DNA from: Clostridia bacterium | GTDB lineage: Bacteria > Bacillota > Clostridia > Oscillospirales > UBA644 | NCBI GenBank assembly: GCA_017934975.1 | Contig: JAGBIM010000004.1 | Coordinates: 1-64,000 of the forward strand | Direction: 5' to 3' | DNA length: 64,000 nucleotides | Part shown: positions 26,082-34,065 of the stretch, piece by piece | Layout of the letters: each line of letters starts with the position of its first letter | How positions within the stretch are numbered: position 1 is the first letter of the stretch | Notes under the pieces: model-generated | What the model saw: the letters and a program-made list of their open reading frames with translations, nothing else | Database searches by the model: none | What the model was told of the DNA's origin: nothing | Position numbers and translations under genes: made by a program

Positions 26082-26530
26082 TGAAAGCGGTCATTCAACG
26101 GGTTCGCGGCGTCAATCTGACCGCCGACGGAACCCCTTATTCCTCGACGAAGGCGGGTCTTCTGATCCTGCTGGGCGTCTGCCCCGAGGATACGGAAAAA
26201 GAAGTGGACTTTTTGGTGCGCAAATGCGCCAATCTCCGCATTTTTGAAGATGAAAACGGAAAAATGAACCTCTCTGCCGCCCAGGTGAAGGCGGAAGTCA
26301 TGGCGGTATCCCAATTTACGTTGATGGGAGACTGCTCCGAAGGAAACCGCCCCTTTTTCGGAGGGGCCGCCCGCCCCGAAATCGCAGAGCCCCTTTATAA
26401 CCGTTTCTGCACGGAAATGGCAAAGCTTCTGCCCACGAAAACGGGGGTTTTCGGCGCGGATATGCAGATCGAAACGGTCTGCGACGGACCGGTCACCATT
26501 CTGATGGATACACGGGAGTTGATGAAATGA
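26081..26530 (+). CDS. dtd: D-aminoacyl-tRNA deacylase
   Basis: 149 residues, the usual DTD length. It removes D-amino acids (and glycine from tRNA-Ala) from tRNA. The two family motifs are both present: SQFTLMGD (SQFTL, catalytic Thr) and DGPVTILMDT (cross-subunit Gly-cisPro). The start overlaps the rel stop by one base, and the stop overlaps the next start by four (ATGA), so translation is coupled. Confidence 0.95.
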   Translation: MKAVIQRVRGVNLTADGTPYSSTKAGLLILLGVCPEDTEKEVDFLVRKCANLRIFEDENGKMNLSAAQVKAEVMAVSQFTLMGDCSEGNRPFFGGAARPEIAEPLYNRFCTEMAKLLPTKTGVFGADMQIETVCDGPVTILMDTRELMK

Positions 26531-27156
26531 ATTTGCGACGCGTTCTCGTGGGAGATTTCGTAACGAATTGCTATATTCTCACCTTCTCCGACCGCGCCGT
26601 GCTGATCGATCCGGGCGATGCCTTTGAAAAACTGGAAAGATTCTGCAACGGCCTTCCCGTCACGGACATTCTTCTGACTCACGGACATCTGGACCATACG
26701 GCAGCTTTGGGGGATTTTTGCGACCGCTATTCCCCCCGCGTTTGGATGCACAAACAAGACGAAGATTATCTGAACGATGATATTCTGCGGGCTCCCGCAT
26801 CCTATCCCGATCCCGCGTGGAGAAGGGATCTTTTCGCCACCGATTTTGTGAACGACGGGGAGGAAATCCTCCTCGGACAAGGAGAAGAAGCCTTAAAATT
26901 GCAGGTAATTCACACCCCGGGACACACTCCGGGATCGGTTTGCTACTACGATGAAGGCAACGGATTTCTCTTTTCGGGAGACACCCTGTTCAAGGGAGCG
27001 GAAGGACGGACGGACTTTCCCCGTTCCGATTGGACAGACATCAAGAGATCCTTGAAAAAGCTCTCCCTGCTCCCTGCACGGACTGCGGTATATCCCGGTC
27101 ACGGATTTCAGACGACCATCGGCGGAGAGCCCTGGATCGGGGAGGATTGGAATTGA
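26527..27156 (+). CDS. MBL-fold hydrolase (glyoxalase II-like)
   Basis: 209 residues. The metallo-beta-lactamase motifs are complete: THGHLDH (two-metal site), HTPGHTPGSV, FSGDTLF and YPGHG. The layout matches the YqgX/YcbL group often placed after dtd in Firmicutes, annotated as hydroxyacylglutathione hydrolase-like. The true substrate is not settled, and glutathione is not expected in these bacteria. It overlaps dtd by four bases and hemZ by four bases. Confidence 0.9.
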   Translation: MNLRRVLVGDFVTNCYILTFSDRAVLIDPGDAFEKLERFCNGLPVTDILLTHGHLDHTAALGDFCDRYSPRVWMHKQDEDYLNDDILRAPASYPDPAWRRDLFATDFVNDGEEILLGQGEEALKLQVIHTPGHTPGSVCYYDEGNGFLFSGDTLFKGAEGRTDFPRSDWTDIKRSLKKLSLLPARTAVYPGHGFQTTIGGEPWIGEDWN

Positions 27157-28526
27157 AGCTGATTTTACATAACACGGAGGACAGCTTTGACGTGGTTGCC
27201 CTCTCCAATCTGTTCTATCCCCGAGACGGATTTACCGAGGAAAAAGGGAAAATTCTGACCGTAACGCGGACGGGCGATTCCTTTGAAGCGGTCTTTTCGG
27301 TCAACGGAAACACCTACACGTCGGTGCATAAAATTCATTCCGAATTGTACGACGGGGAACGGTGCGCCATCAAGAGCGCATGCTATGACGTGTTCCGCGC
27401 CGCCACGGGAATTGAATCCCCCTGGGGGCTTTTGTCGGGGGTTCGTCCCATTCGTTTTTACGAGACGGCATTGTCCCGCTACGGAGAAAAAACCGACGAG
27501 ATCCTGCAAAAATTCTATTTGGTCACACCCGAAAAAATTGATCTTTGCAAGCGGACCATGGAAGGGCAAGAAGCCGCAAGAGCCGCAAATCGGACAGGCG
27601 ACGCGGCCCTGTATATCTCTATCCCCTTCTGCCCCAGCCGTTGCAAATACTGCTCCTTCGTTTCCCAGGTAACGGGATCGGAGCAGGAGCTGATTCCCGA
27701 ATATCTGACGGTTTTGCAGGAAGAAATCCTTGCAAAAGCGGCACTTGCAAACGAAAACGGCCATCGCATCACCACCGTCTATATGGGCGGCGGAACGCCC
27801 ACAACCCTGTCCGCCACGCAACTGGACGAACTGATGAAAACCGTGGCGAAGGCGGTGGACGTCTCCTCTTTGCTGGAATACACCGTAGAAGCGGGGCGCC
27901 CCGACACCATCACGGCGGAAAAGCTGAAGGCCGTTGAAGCAAACGGCGCAACCCGCATCAGCGTCAATCCCCAGACCCTGCACGACGAAATTCTGCAAAA
28001 CGTGGGAAGACGGCATACGGTGGCGGATTTTCACCGCGCCTACGGGGAAGCCCGAAAAACGAGCCTTGCGGTCAATATTGATCTGATTGCGGGACTTCCG
28101 GGAGATACGCCCAAAGGGTTTGAACAGACCATGCAGGGCGTCACGGCCCTGGATCCGCACAATATTACCGTACATACCCTGTATCTGAAGCGGGCTGCGG
28201 ATTACGCTGAGGAAAATCCCGAGGAATTTACGAAAAACGCAAGAGAAACGGTGGAAATGGTGCATATATCCCAGGCTTACTGCAAACAGTACGGATATCT
28301 GCCCTATTATCTCTACCGTCAAAAGAATACGGTGGGAAATCTGGAAAACGTAGGCTACGCCAAAAAGGGCTTCGAAAGCCCCTATAACATCTATATGATG
28401 GACGATCTGCAACCGATTTACGGTGCGGGCGCAAACGCAACCTCAAAGTTTATCGAAAACAGAACCGTATCCCGGGTCTGCAACACGAAATTTGCCTACA
28501 ACTACGTCAAGGAGAAATGGAAATGA
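27153..28526 (+). CDS. hemZ: HemZ-type coproporphyrinogen dehydrogenase-like radical SAM protein
   Basis: 457 residues if translation starts at the TTG at 27153, which overlaps the previous stop (TTGA) and has GGAGG seven bases upstream; no nearby ATG fits as well. An N-terminal domain of about 140 residues precedes the radical SAM core with CPSRCKYC (CxxxCxxC) and MGGGTPT, VEAGRPD and SVNPQT as in HemN/HemW relatives. The long N-terminal domain and YNIYMMDDLQPIYGAGANATSKF are typical of Firmicute HemZ. No other heme gene is in the window, so the cellular role (porphyrinogen oxidation or HemW-like heme handling) is uncertain. Confidence 0.85.
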   Translation: MKLILHNTEDSFDVVALSNLFYPRDGFTEEKGKILTVTRTGDSFEAVFSVNGNTYTSVHKIHSELYDGERCAIKSACYDVFRAATGIESPWGLLSGVRPIRFYETALSRYGEKTDEILQKFYLVTPEKIDLCKRTMEGQEAARAANRTGDAALYISIPFCPSRCKYCSFVSQVTGSEQELIPEYLTVLQEEILAKAALANENGHRITTVYMGGGTPTTLSATQLDELMKTVAKAVDVSSLLEYTVEAGRPDTITAEKLKAVEANGATRISVNPQTLHDEILQNVGRRHTVADFHRAYGEARKTSLAVNIDLIAGLPGDTPKGFEQTMQGVTALDPHNITVHTLYLKRAADYAEENPEEFTKNARETVEMVHISQAYCKQYGYLPYYLYRQKNTVGNLENVGYAKKGFESPYNIYMMDDLQPIYGAGANATSKFIENRTVSRVCNTKFAYNYVKEKWK

Positions 28527-29443
28527 TCTACCCCACCCATTGCGAATATTCCATTGATGAAATCAATCATCTGATCCGAACCGCCCCAAACGCATTGATC
28601 TCCGCGGCGGAAGGGGATTATCATGCCCAGCTGCGGGAAGCGGTAATCCGCTTCCACGGGCGGCGGATTCTGTGTCTGGCAGGCCCGTCCGGGTCGGGAA
28701 AAACCACCACGGCAAACAAACTGGCCGCCATGCTGGAAAAGGACGGTATTCCCACGCAGGTTCTGTCCATGGACGATTTTTACAAGAATCACAAAGACAT
28801 GGTGCCCGTGGAGGGAAAATTGAATTTTGAGGTGCTGTCTTCCCTGGAAACGGAGCTTTTGCACGATAAAATTCAAGAGCTTTTGCATCAGGGGAAAACC
28901 GATCTTCCCCGTTACGATTTTCACACGGGCACGCGACGGGACAACGCCGTCCCCACGCATCTTCCCGCCCACGGAGCCGTTATTATTGAAGGAATTCACG
29001 GACTCCACGAGGAAGTTGCCCAATGCCTGGAACAAGATCTTCTGTTCCGCGTATACATTTCCCCCCACAGCGGATTTCAGAACGAAGAAGGGATCGGCAT
29101 TGACAAGCGGCAGGTGCGCCTGATTCGCCGCATGATTCGGGACAGCCATCACCGAAGCGCATCCCCTACGGAAACGCTAACCATGTGGGAAGAGGTCTGT
29201 CGGGCGGAGGATCTGTACGTGCGTCCCATGGCGCGCTTTGCGGAATACCGCATCAATTCGGTGCATCTGTACGAGCCTTGCCTGTTCCGAAACGAGATGA
29301 TCGGCCTGCTTCAGGAGGTCGAAAAGGAAAGCAAATATTATCAGTTGACCGAAAATCTGAAGTTTTCTTTGGAAAAATTCGAGCCGTTACCCGATTCGTT
29401 TCTCCCCCAAGACTCCCTCTTGCGAGAGTTCACAAAAAATTAA
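28523..29443 (+). CDS. uridine kinase-like P-loop nucleoside kinase
   Basis: 306 residues from the ATG at 28523, which overlaps the hemZ stop (ATGA) with AAGGAG at proper distance; the in-frame ATG at 28517 is too close to that site. The Walker A motif GPSGSGKTT is at about 54-62, then SMDDFYKN (substrate Asp) and YDFHTGTR, as in the PRK/uridine kinase family. The N-terminal 50 residues are not part of the kinase core. In Firmicutes similar proteins are annotated as nucleoside kinase or Udk-like. Substrate not certain. Last gene of the operon. Confidence 0.85.
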   Translation: MIYPTHCEYSIDEINHLIRTAPNALISAAEGDYHAQLREAVIRFHGRRILCLAGPSGSGKTTTANKLAAMLEKDGIPTQVLSMDDFYKNHKDMVPVEGKLNFEVLSSLETELLHDKIQELLHQGKTDLPRYDFHTGTRRDNAVPTHLPAHGAVIIEGIHGLHEEVAQCLEQDLLFRVYISPHSGFQNEEGIGIDKRQVRLIRRMIRDSHHRSASPTETLTMWEEVCRAEDLYVRPMARFAEYRINSVHLYEPCLFRNEMIGLLQEVEKESKYYQLTENLKFSLEKFEPLPDSFLPQDSLLREFTKN

Positions 29444-29476
29444 CATTCCTTTCTTGGGGTTTTTCCCCTTCCCCAC

Positions 29477-29505
29477 TTGACAGAATCGCTTTTTTCGTGT
29501 ATAAT
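29477..29505 (+). promoter_or_regulatory. consensus sigma-A promoter of rpsU
   Basis: TTGACA (29477-29482), a 17-base spacer and TATAAT (29500-29505), both perfect. It lies in the 123-base gap after the kinase gene, in which I see no clear terminator for the upstream operon. Confidence 0.92.
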
Positions 29506-29566
29506 GGTAGAGGATTTCAAAGAATAGAGATCCTTCAGCGTATACGATGGAGGGAGGGAATTAAAA

Positions 29567-29743
29567 ATGTCTGAAATCAAGATCAAGGAAAACGAATCGT
29601 TGGATAATGCGCTCCGTCGTTTTAAGAGACAGTGTGCGAAAGCCGGGACTTTGGCTGAGCTGAGAAAACGTGAACACTATGAAAAGCCTTCCGTCAAACG
29701 CAAGAAGAAGTCCGAAGCCGCCAGAAAGCGCAAGTACAAATAA
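29567..29743 (+). CDS. rpsU: 30S ribosomal protein S21
   Basis: 58 codons, found by reading the DNA. The product begins [19 protein letters not shown], continues with [19 protein letters not shown] and ends in a lysine/arginine-rich tail ([15 protein letters not shown]), the full Firmicute S21. A GGAGGGAGGG stretch precedes the ATG. S21 helps base-pairing of mRNA leaders with 16S rRNA. It has its own consensus promoter and terminator and is not joined to dnaG or yqeY here. Confidence 0.97.
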   Translation: MSEIKIKENESLDNALRRFKRQCAKAGTLAELRKREHYEKPSVKRKKKSEAARKRKYK

Positions 29744-29754
29744 ACGATCCGAAC

Positions 29755-29788
29755 ACGTGCATGATTCTAACGGTCATGCACGTTTTTC
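29755..29788 (+). terminator. rho-independent terminator of rpsU
   Basis: ACGTGCATGA (29755-29764) pairs with TCATGCACGT (29774-29783), followed by TTTTT. It lies just after rpsU and 13 bases before the yqeG start; its tail runs into the yqeG ribosome binding site region. Confidence 0.9.
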
Positions 29789-29800
29789 ATAGGAGGCTCC

Positions 29801-30298
29801 ATGAAATTCTATAAACCGACCCTACGCCTGCGTCGCTTTACGGAGGTAACCGCGTCTCTTCTGCACAAGATGGGGGTCCGCGGCGTCATCACCGATCTGG
29901 ACGACACGTTGGCGGCACGTAATTGCCTTGAGCCCGACGAAGAAGTCAAAAGCTGGCTGAAAAATCTGACCGCAGCGGGACTTCGTGTTTGCATCGTTTC
30001 CAACAACAACGAAAAACGCGTCGCAGACTTTGCAAAGCCTCTGGGAATCCCCTTCTTCCACAGAGCGGCAAAGCCCTCCAAAAAGTGCATTTTTAAGGCT
30101 CTGGACCTCCTTGAGATCAAGCGGGAGGAGGCCGTTCTTCTGGGCGACCAGCTCTTCACCGATATGGCTACGGCAAACCGTTGCAAGATCAAGTCTATTC
30201 TGGTGGATCCCGTGGGAACTTACGGCGGCTGGTTCGTACAATTCAAGCGAAAAATGGAGATTCCTTTGCGGAAGAAGATTCCATACTCCGCCCTGTGA
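29801..30298 (+). CDS. yqeG: YqeG-family HAD (IIIA) phosphatase
   Basis: 165 residues behind AGGAGG. HAD motif I is TDLDDTLAARN, motif II is IVSNNN, and motif III/IV is KPSKKCIF...VLLGDQLFTDM. This is the YqeG subfamily conserved in Firmicutes and cyanobacteria, whose plant relatives dephosphorylate phosphatidylglycerophosphate. In Bacillus it lies near yqeH and aroE, but here it stands alone after rpsU, relying on read-through of the rpsU terminator or an unseen promoter. Confidence 0.9.
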   Translation: MKFYKPTLRLRRFTEVTASLLHKMGVRGVITDLDDTLAARNCLEPDEEVKSWLKNLTAAGLRVCIVSNNNEKRVADFAKPLGIPFFHRAAKPSKKCIFKALDLLEIKREEAVLLGDQLFTDMATANRCKIKSILVDPVGTYGGWFVQFKRKMEIPLRKKIPYSAL

Positions 30299-30318
30299 AA
30301 AATAAAGAAATTAGCATA

Positions 30319-30350
30319 AAAAGATCCCTCACGGTTGTGAGGGATCTTTT
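30319..30350. terminator. bidirectional terminator
   Basis: AAAAGATCCCTCAC (30319-30332) pairs perfectly with 30337-30350 around a GGTT loop. It serves yqeG and the convergent gene that ends at 30363. Confidence 0.9.
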
Positions 30351-30362
30351 CTCGTATGGAAT

Positions 30363-31643
30363 TTAAGAATTATAATAATCGTGCAAGCGGATGGCGGAGA
30401 GCTCCGAGGCGATGCGGGCCTGGGTTTCTGCGGAAGCATAGGCACGGCTGGCCGCGTCCCGACGCATACGGTCGGCAGAATCCCGCATGGCGGCGGTATT
30501 GGCTGCAATCTGGGACTGGATATCCGCATTCCGTCTGGCCTGGGCCTCCATTTCCATCTGGTGACGGCGCTCCATGGCCAACTGTTCCCGACGGGCGGCT
30601 TCTTCCTGCCGCGCTTTTTGTACGGCCAATTCGTATTTTTCCCGTTCGATTTCCAGAATCTTCTCGTTCTGCTGCATTTTATCCAACTCGTGCAGGGCTT
30701 CCTTGATGCTGTCCGCCCGACGGCTCTGGATGAAATGGAGCAACCAATCGACTGTTTCCACGTTCTTCTCCCCTGCCCCGAGGGTGTCGGAGGAACGAAC
30801 CTTTTCCAGATACGTCTCGGCCTTTTCCGCGGCAACGTCGCTCTGTTCCCAGTGGTAGATCATCTTTTCCTTCAATTCCTCATGACGAACGGCCCACCAG
30901 GCATCCCATTTTTCTTTTTCCTTGACCTCGTTGACCGCGTTGGATTCGGCATTGTCGGAATCGTGCTGTTTCGCCGCATCCAAAGCCTCCTGCTGTTCGG
31001 CGGTAAATTTGGGACGCTTGCTCTTGGAAACGCAAACGCCGTGAATGATCAGACAGACAACCAGGCCGACAACCAGGAAGACGGGATACGCAAAGAGGAC
31101 GAGCATCCCATTCGTATGATAGGCCGTATAACCGAAAAGAAAGCCTCCCACACCGAACCCGATGGCGGCATAACGGAAGGTAATCTTCTCTGCCTCGTCC
31201 TTCTTTTCTTTTAGTCCCCAAGGTAAGTATGCGGTAGTCCCGAAAAAGGCAACGGTTCCAACCAGCAAAAGCAACCACTCGATGGAAGATTCTTCGGCAA
31301 AAAAGGCTTGCGTTTCCCGAAAAACGATGCCAAGCTGACCGAACAAATCCACAAGAAGAAAGGCCGAAAGGGCAAGAACCACGATGGAGTAAACGATCAG
31401 AAAAGAACGCTTCTGCTTGATAGGATTGCCGTATTTTTCCTTCCACCCCTGAACGAAACCGTTGCGAACCACCTCTTCCTGATTGGTGGGAAGCGGTTTG
31501 AAAACGAACTTTGTATTTTCAATCTCTCGGCGGTATTCGTGTCCCCGATCGGACTCCTGTTTGGAAAGCTTTGCGTAGCCGGCCGCATCCAGCATATCGT
31601 TTTTCAACTGCTTTAAGGCCTTGACGTCGGATTCTCTGCTCAT
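30363..31643 (-). CDS. unrecognised protein with four membrane helices and a long coiled coil
   Basis: 426 residues behind a GAGGT site. The charged N-terminus (about 1-75) is followed by four hydrophobic helices near 77-108, 120-143, 154-175 and 178-203, then a 220-residue charged, mostly helical cytoplasmic tail. The tail includes a Trp-rich spot (EKWDAWWAVRHEE), a long Glu/Arg/Gln coiled coil (about 310-375) and an Ala/Arg-rich end with repeated short heptads (QIAANTAAMRDSADRMRRDAA). I recognise no family. It is directly downstream of ftsZ on the same strand, separated by the ftsZ terminator, and may be expressed by read-through. Confidence 0.8.
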   Translation of the reverse strand: MSRESDVKALKQLKNDMLDAAGYAKLSKQESDRGHEYRREIENTKFVFKPLPTNQEEVVRNGFVQGWKEKYGNPIKQKRSFLIVYSIVVLALSAFLLVDLFGQLGIVFRETQAFFAEESSIEWLLLLVGTVAFFGTTAYLPWGLKEKKDEAEKITFRYAAIGFGVGGFLFGYTAYHTNGMLVLFAYPVFLVVGLVVCLIIHGVCVSKSKRPKFTAEQQEALDAAKQHDSDNAESNAVNEVKEKEKWDAWWAVRHEELKEKMIYHWEQSDVAAEKAETYLEKVRSSDTLGAGEKNVETVDWLLHFIQSRRADSIKEALHELDKMQQNEKILEIEREKYELAVQKARQEEAARREQLAMERRHQMEMEAQARRNADIQSQIAANTAAMRDSADRMRRDAASRAYASAETQARIASELSAIRLHDYYNS

Positions 31644-31686
31644 ATCGGAACCTCTTTTCCTGATTAAGATGGTACGAATAAAAATC

Positions 31687-31713
31687 AGGGCAAAATCATT
31701 GCGATTTTGCCCT
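31687..31713 (-). terminator. terminator of ftsZ and the division cluster
   Basis: AGGGCAAAATC (31687-31697) pairs with GATTTTGCCCT (31703-31713); on the minus strand the stem is followed by GATTTTTATT. It marks the end of the dcw transcript. Confidence 0.85.
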
Positions 31714-31726
31714 AACGGTATCTTTT

Positions 31727-32962
31727 TTATTTTCCTTTGGTGATTTCGTTCAGAAGTCTCATGAAGTCTTCATCGGAATCTTCTTCCGAGGAATCCACCA
31801 CGGGAGCCGCAGGAGCTGCGGGAGTAGCGGGCGCGGCGAAATCGTCAAAGAGAGAGGACGTATCCGCAACGGGCTGGGAAATGGGAGCTGCGGGAGCCGC
31901 AGGCTTGGGCGCGGCGGGCTGAGCAGCATCAAAGGGCTTGAAGGTGTAACCGGAATTGGACATGGGACGAACGGCGGTCTTTCCGTTGGGAAGGGCAGCG
32001 TTCTGGGGTTCGTCAAAACCGGTGGCGATAATGGTGATGTGCAGCTCGTCTTCCAGTTCGTCATCCAGCACCACGCCCCAGATGATATTTGCATCGGGAT
32101 CGGCCTCTTCGCGGATGATGTCGGCGGCACGGTAGATGTCGTCCAACGCCACTTCGGGATCGGCGGTGAAGTTGATGATAATGCCCTTGGCACCGGAAAC
32201 GGAGGTTTCCAGCAAGGGAGAAACGATGGCCTTGCGGGCGGCCTCTTCGGCTTTATCCTTACCCTTCGCGGAAGCAACGCACATATGAGCGTAGCCTGCG
32301 TCCTTCATGACGGCGCAAACGTCGGCAAAGTCCAGATTCAGAACGCCGCGACCCTGAATCAGATCGGTGATGGACTGAACGCCCTGCTTGAGCACGCTGT
32401 CCGCCATGGCGAATGCGTTGACGAGGGTGATGCGATCGTCCGCCACGTACTTGAGGCGTTCGTTGGGAATCACGACCAGAGAGTCCACGTGACTGCGGAG
32501 GTTTTCAATCCCCTGTTCGGCCCGCTTCATCTTCAGATTTCCTTCAAAACCGAAGGGCTTGGTAACCACACCCACGGTGAGCAATCCCATTTCCTTGGCG
32601 ATTTCCGCAACAAGGGGAGCCGCACCGGTACCGGTACCACCGCCCATACCTGCGGTAATGAAGACCATTTCGCCGCCCTTGAGGGCTTCGGAAATCTGTT
32701 CACGGCTATCGTCGGCAGCACGGCGCCCCACTTCGGGGTTCGCACCGGCACCGCGGCCGTTGGTGACCTTCACGCCCAGATTGATCTTGTTGGAGGCAAG
32801 GGAATCCTCCAGATCCTGCGCGTCGGTATTTGCAACGATAAATTCAACGCTCTTAACGTCATCCTGAATCATGCGGTTGACTGCGTTTCCGCCGCCGCCG
32901 CCGACGCCGATGACTTTGATGGTTACGAGGGTTTCGGGTTCTTCAATACTTCTGAAGGCCAT
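31727..32962 (-). CDS. ftsZ: cell division protein FtsZ
   Basis: 411 residues behind AAAGGAAGT. Tubulin-like GTPase that forms the division ring. GTP-binding loops VIGVGGGGGNAVNRM and the signature GGGTGTGAAP (107-116), and the T7 loop NLDFADV for GTP hydrolysis, are intact. An Ala/Pro-rich linker (about 335-395) leads to the C-terminal peptide, which here reads DEDFMRLLNEITKGK. The usual DIPTFLRRR-like peptide that binds FtsA or SepF is not recognisable. There is no ftsA in front of it; ftsQ is 144 bases upstream. It has its own extended -10 promoter. Confidence 0.97.
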   Translation of the reverse strand: MAFRSIEEPETLVTIKVIGVGGGGGNAVNRMIQDDVKSVEFIVANTDAQDLEDSLASNKINLGVKVTNGRGAGANPEVGRRAADDSREQISEALKGGEMVFITAGMGGGTGTGAAPLVAEIAKEMGLLTVGVVTKPFGFEGNLKMKRAEQGIENLRSHVDSLVVIPNERLKYVADDRITLVNAFAMADSVLKQGVQSITDLIQGRGVLNLDFADVCAVMKDAGYAHMCVASAKGKDKAEEAARKAIVSPLLETSVSGAKGIIINFTADPEVALDDIYRAADIIREEADPDANIIWGVVLDDELEDELHITIIATGFDEPQNAALPNGKTAVRPMSNSGYTFKPFDAAQPAAPKPAAPAAPISQPVADTSSLFDDFAAPATPAAPAAPVVDSSEEDSDEDFMRLLNEITKGK

Positions 32963-33025
32963 ATCTGTTACTTCCTTTCGATGATTGATCGGACTTAATT
33001 TGTTGTGCAGAAAATTATATATTTT

Positions 33026-33034
33026 ATTATATCA
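33026..33034 (-). promoter_or_regulatory. extended -10 promoter for ftsZ
   Basis: On the minus strand the sequence is TGATATAAT, that is a TGn extension directly before TATAAT, about 64 bases upstream of the ftsZ start, in the very A/T-rich ftsQ-ftsZ gap. No good -35 hexamer is needed or seen. It would let FtsZ be made independently of the cluster promoter. Confidence 0.7.
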
Positions 33035-33106
33035 CAAATTCAGACAAAAGAAAAGTTAATAAAATGTCTTTTTTTTGATATTATTCCGAACATTTTACGA
33101 ATTATC

Positions 33107-34030
33107 TCAATTTTCGACATCCGAAGGGGTTCCGTAGTCCTCCGTCTCCCCTACATCGCGGTCGGAATTCGTCGAAGAAGACGCGGACGCATCCTCCGAA
33201 GAAGAATCGGTAACGGGGTCGGGCAAGCGGGAATAGCGTCCTTCGGAATAATTACGCACGCTGATCTCCGCGGGGACGGTCACGTCGTTTTCCGAAAGAA
33301 TATGAACCAACGCATTCACCTTTTGGGCAAAGTTTTCGGAATTTCCGAAATTGACGGTGATTACGTCGTGAATCTGCACGGTAATGCGGTATTTTTTATT
33401 CAGATCAATACGGGAAACGTACTGATACAGATCCCGCTCCTTAAGCTTTTCGATCAGATCGTGCACGATGCTGACCTGGATATTATCCTCCGCGCTGAGA
33501 ATCCGCCCCATCTCATAAGACATAATGTCCATTCCATCCACGAACAGAACGTGGTTCGGAACGGCATCCACCGCTTCCAGAACTTTGAAATCTTCATCCA
33601 GAAGGAGAACGGAGGGCTTAGGCTCCGCAGAAGGCGGAGCGGGAGAAGAGGAAGAATCCTCCACCTGAATTTCTTGGTATCGGAGAGCAAAGCAAACCGT
33701 TGCGGGAGTCAGAGAAATCTCCACCCGATCGGGGAAAGAATATTCGACCGTTGCACGTTTGACGTAAGGGTTGGAAACGGCGATCTGATCGGCAAGCTTG
33801 TCCCGATCCACGGAAAAGAGGCTGTCCCCCACGGAAAAGGGAAGGGTCGAACAGATTTGCGTCGTATCATAATGAGAAAAATTACGAACCACCACGGTCT
33901 CAATCTGCGTAAGAAATGAGAGCCCCGCCACAAAAACCAAGGCAATCAGCGGCGAGAGAATCAGAATACGAACGGTTCGCTTTTGTCTGCGGCGGCGTTG
34001 TTTTTCCCGCAGTTTTTCCATTTCACCCAT
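33107..34030 (-). CDS. ftsQ: cell division protein FtsQ/DivIB
   Basis: 307 residues from the ATG at 34030, set by GGAAGGA nine bases upstream. It has an Arg/Lys-rich cytoplasmic N-terminus (KLREKQRRRRQKR), one transmembrane helix (about 22-43), then a POTRA domain (QIETVVVRNFSHYDTTQI...NPYVKRATVEYSFPDRVEISL) and an extracellular beta domain. A Ser/Pro insertion (VEDSSSSPAPPSAEPKP) sits in the beta domain, and the protein ends with a Ser/Asp/Glu-rich low-complexity tail of about 35 residues. It bridges cytoplasmic and periplasmic parts of the divisome. Between murA and ftsZ, as in many Firmicutes. Confidence 0.92.
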   Translation of the reverse strand: MGEMEKLREKQRRRRQKRTVRILILSPLIALVFVAGLSFLTQIETVVVRNFSHYDTTQICSTLPFSVGDSLFSVDRDKLADQIAVSNPYVKRATVEYSFPDRVEISLTPATVCFALRYQEIQVEDSSSSPAPPSAEPKPSVLLLDEDFKVLEAVDAVPNHVLFVDGMDIMSYEMGRILSAEDNIQVSIVHDLIEKLKERDLYQYVSRIDLNKKYRITVQIHDVITVNFGNSENFAQKVNALVHILSENDVTVPAEISVRNYSEGRYSRLPDPVTDSSSEDASASSSTNSDRDVGETEDYGTPSDVEN

Positions 34031-34065
34031 ATCAGCTTGTCCTTCCCGCCCCGAAGAAAAGGGGC

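Noticed and set aside
33107..33220. Ser/Asp/Glu-rich end of ftsQ as a frameshift artefact
   Set aside because: The frame stays open with normal codon use to its stop. Acidic, low-complexity tails occur in FtsQ/DivIB proteins, so a frameshift is not needed.
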